A DNA stretch of 10,479 nt from Emmonsiellopsis sp. PD_33 (Eukaryota; Ascomycota; Eurotiomycetes; Onygenales; Ajellomycetaceae). Position numbers and translations under genes: made by a program. Location of the stretch: assembly GCA_032988165.1 (NCBI GenBank), contig JANTQF010000599.1, positions 1-10,479 of the forward strand, read 5' to 3'. Positions 10,435 through 10,479 of the stretch are shown one piece after another. Under the pieces are notes generated by a model. That model was not told where the DNA came from. It saw only the letters and a list, made by a program, of their open reading frames with translations, and made no database searches. Numbering within the stretch: position 1 is the first letter of the stretch; every line of letters begins with the position of its first letter.

Positions 10435-10442
10435 TGTACATA
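10435..10442 (+). promoter_or_regulatory. UGUANAUA (PUF-type) motif in the 3' flank
   Basis: TGTACATA matches the UGUANAUA element bound by Pumilio/Puf3-type RNA-binding proteins. It lies 108 nt after the stop codon and just above an A-rich run, near where a poly(A) site might be. An 8-mer of this kind can occur by chance, and it counts only if the transcript reaches this far. Confidence 0.25.
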
Positions 10443-10479
10443 TTGCACAAAAAACCCTTTTCCTTTTCTTTTGCGCCAG

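Overview
The window reads as nuclear DNA of a filamentous ascomycete, most likely of the Eurotiales (Aspergillus/Penicillium/Talaromyces relatives). The reasons are short introns (49-83 nt) with GTAAGT/GTATGT-type donors and CTAAC/TACTAAT branch sites, a fungal-type Raptor/Kog1 gene, and a secreted GH7 cellulase close to those known from that order. The order-level placement is inferred from remembered family resemblance, not from a search.

Layout: 1-495 is the 3' flank of the first gene, with no gene seen. 496-5073 on the minus strand is a six-exon gene for Kog1/Raptor, the scaffold subunit of TOR complex 1; joining the exons gives about 1414 residues with every splice in frame. Its 5' end is not fully settled: open frame continues upstream to a splice-acceptor-like CAG at 5131, so an intron in the leader is likely. 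About 3.8 kb without a convincing gene follows (5074-8896). It holds one long open frame without an early ATG (5809-6732), a small minus-strand frame (5593-5868) and, towards its right end, a cellulase-type promoter rich in dyad-symmetric sites (CGG...CCG pairs, CreA-type sites, CCAAT boxes, TATA box). 8897-10327 on the plus strand is a two-exon gene for a secreted, single-domain GH7 cellobiohydrolase of 458 residues, with all catalytic residues and no cellulose-binding module. 10328-10479 is its 3' flank, with two perfect hairpins and a UGUACAUA motif.

The two genes are transcribed divergently and are functionally unrelated: one is a housekeeping nutrient-signalling scaffold, the other an inducible, carbon-repressed secreted enzyme. 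I see no mobile element, tRNA, rRNA or CRISPR, and no evidence of a new multi-gene system. The most useful second looks are the Val in place of the caspase-type Cys in Kog1, the cluster of dyads in the cellulase promoter, the paired 3' hairpins, and the ATG-poor long open frame in the intergenic region.
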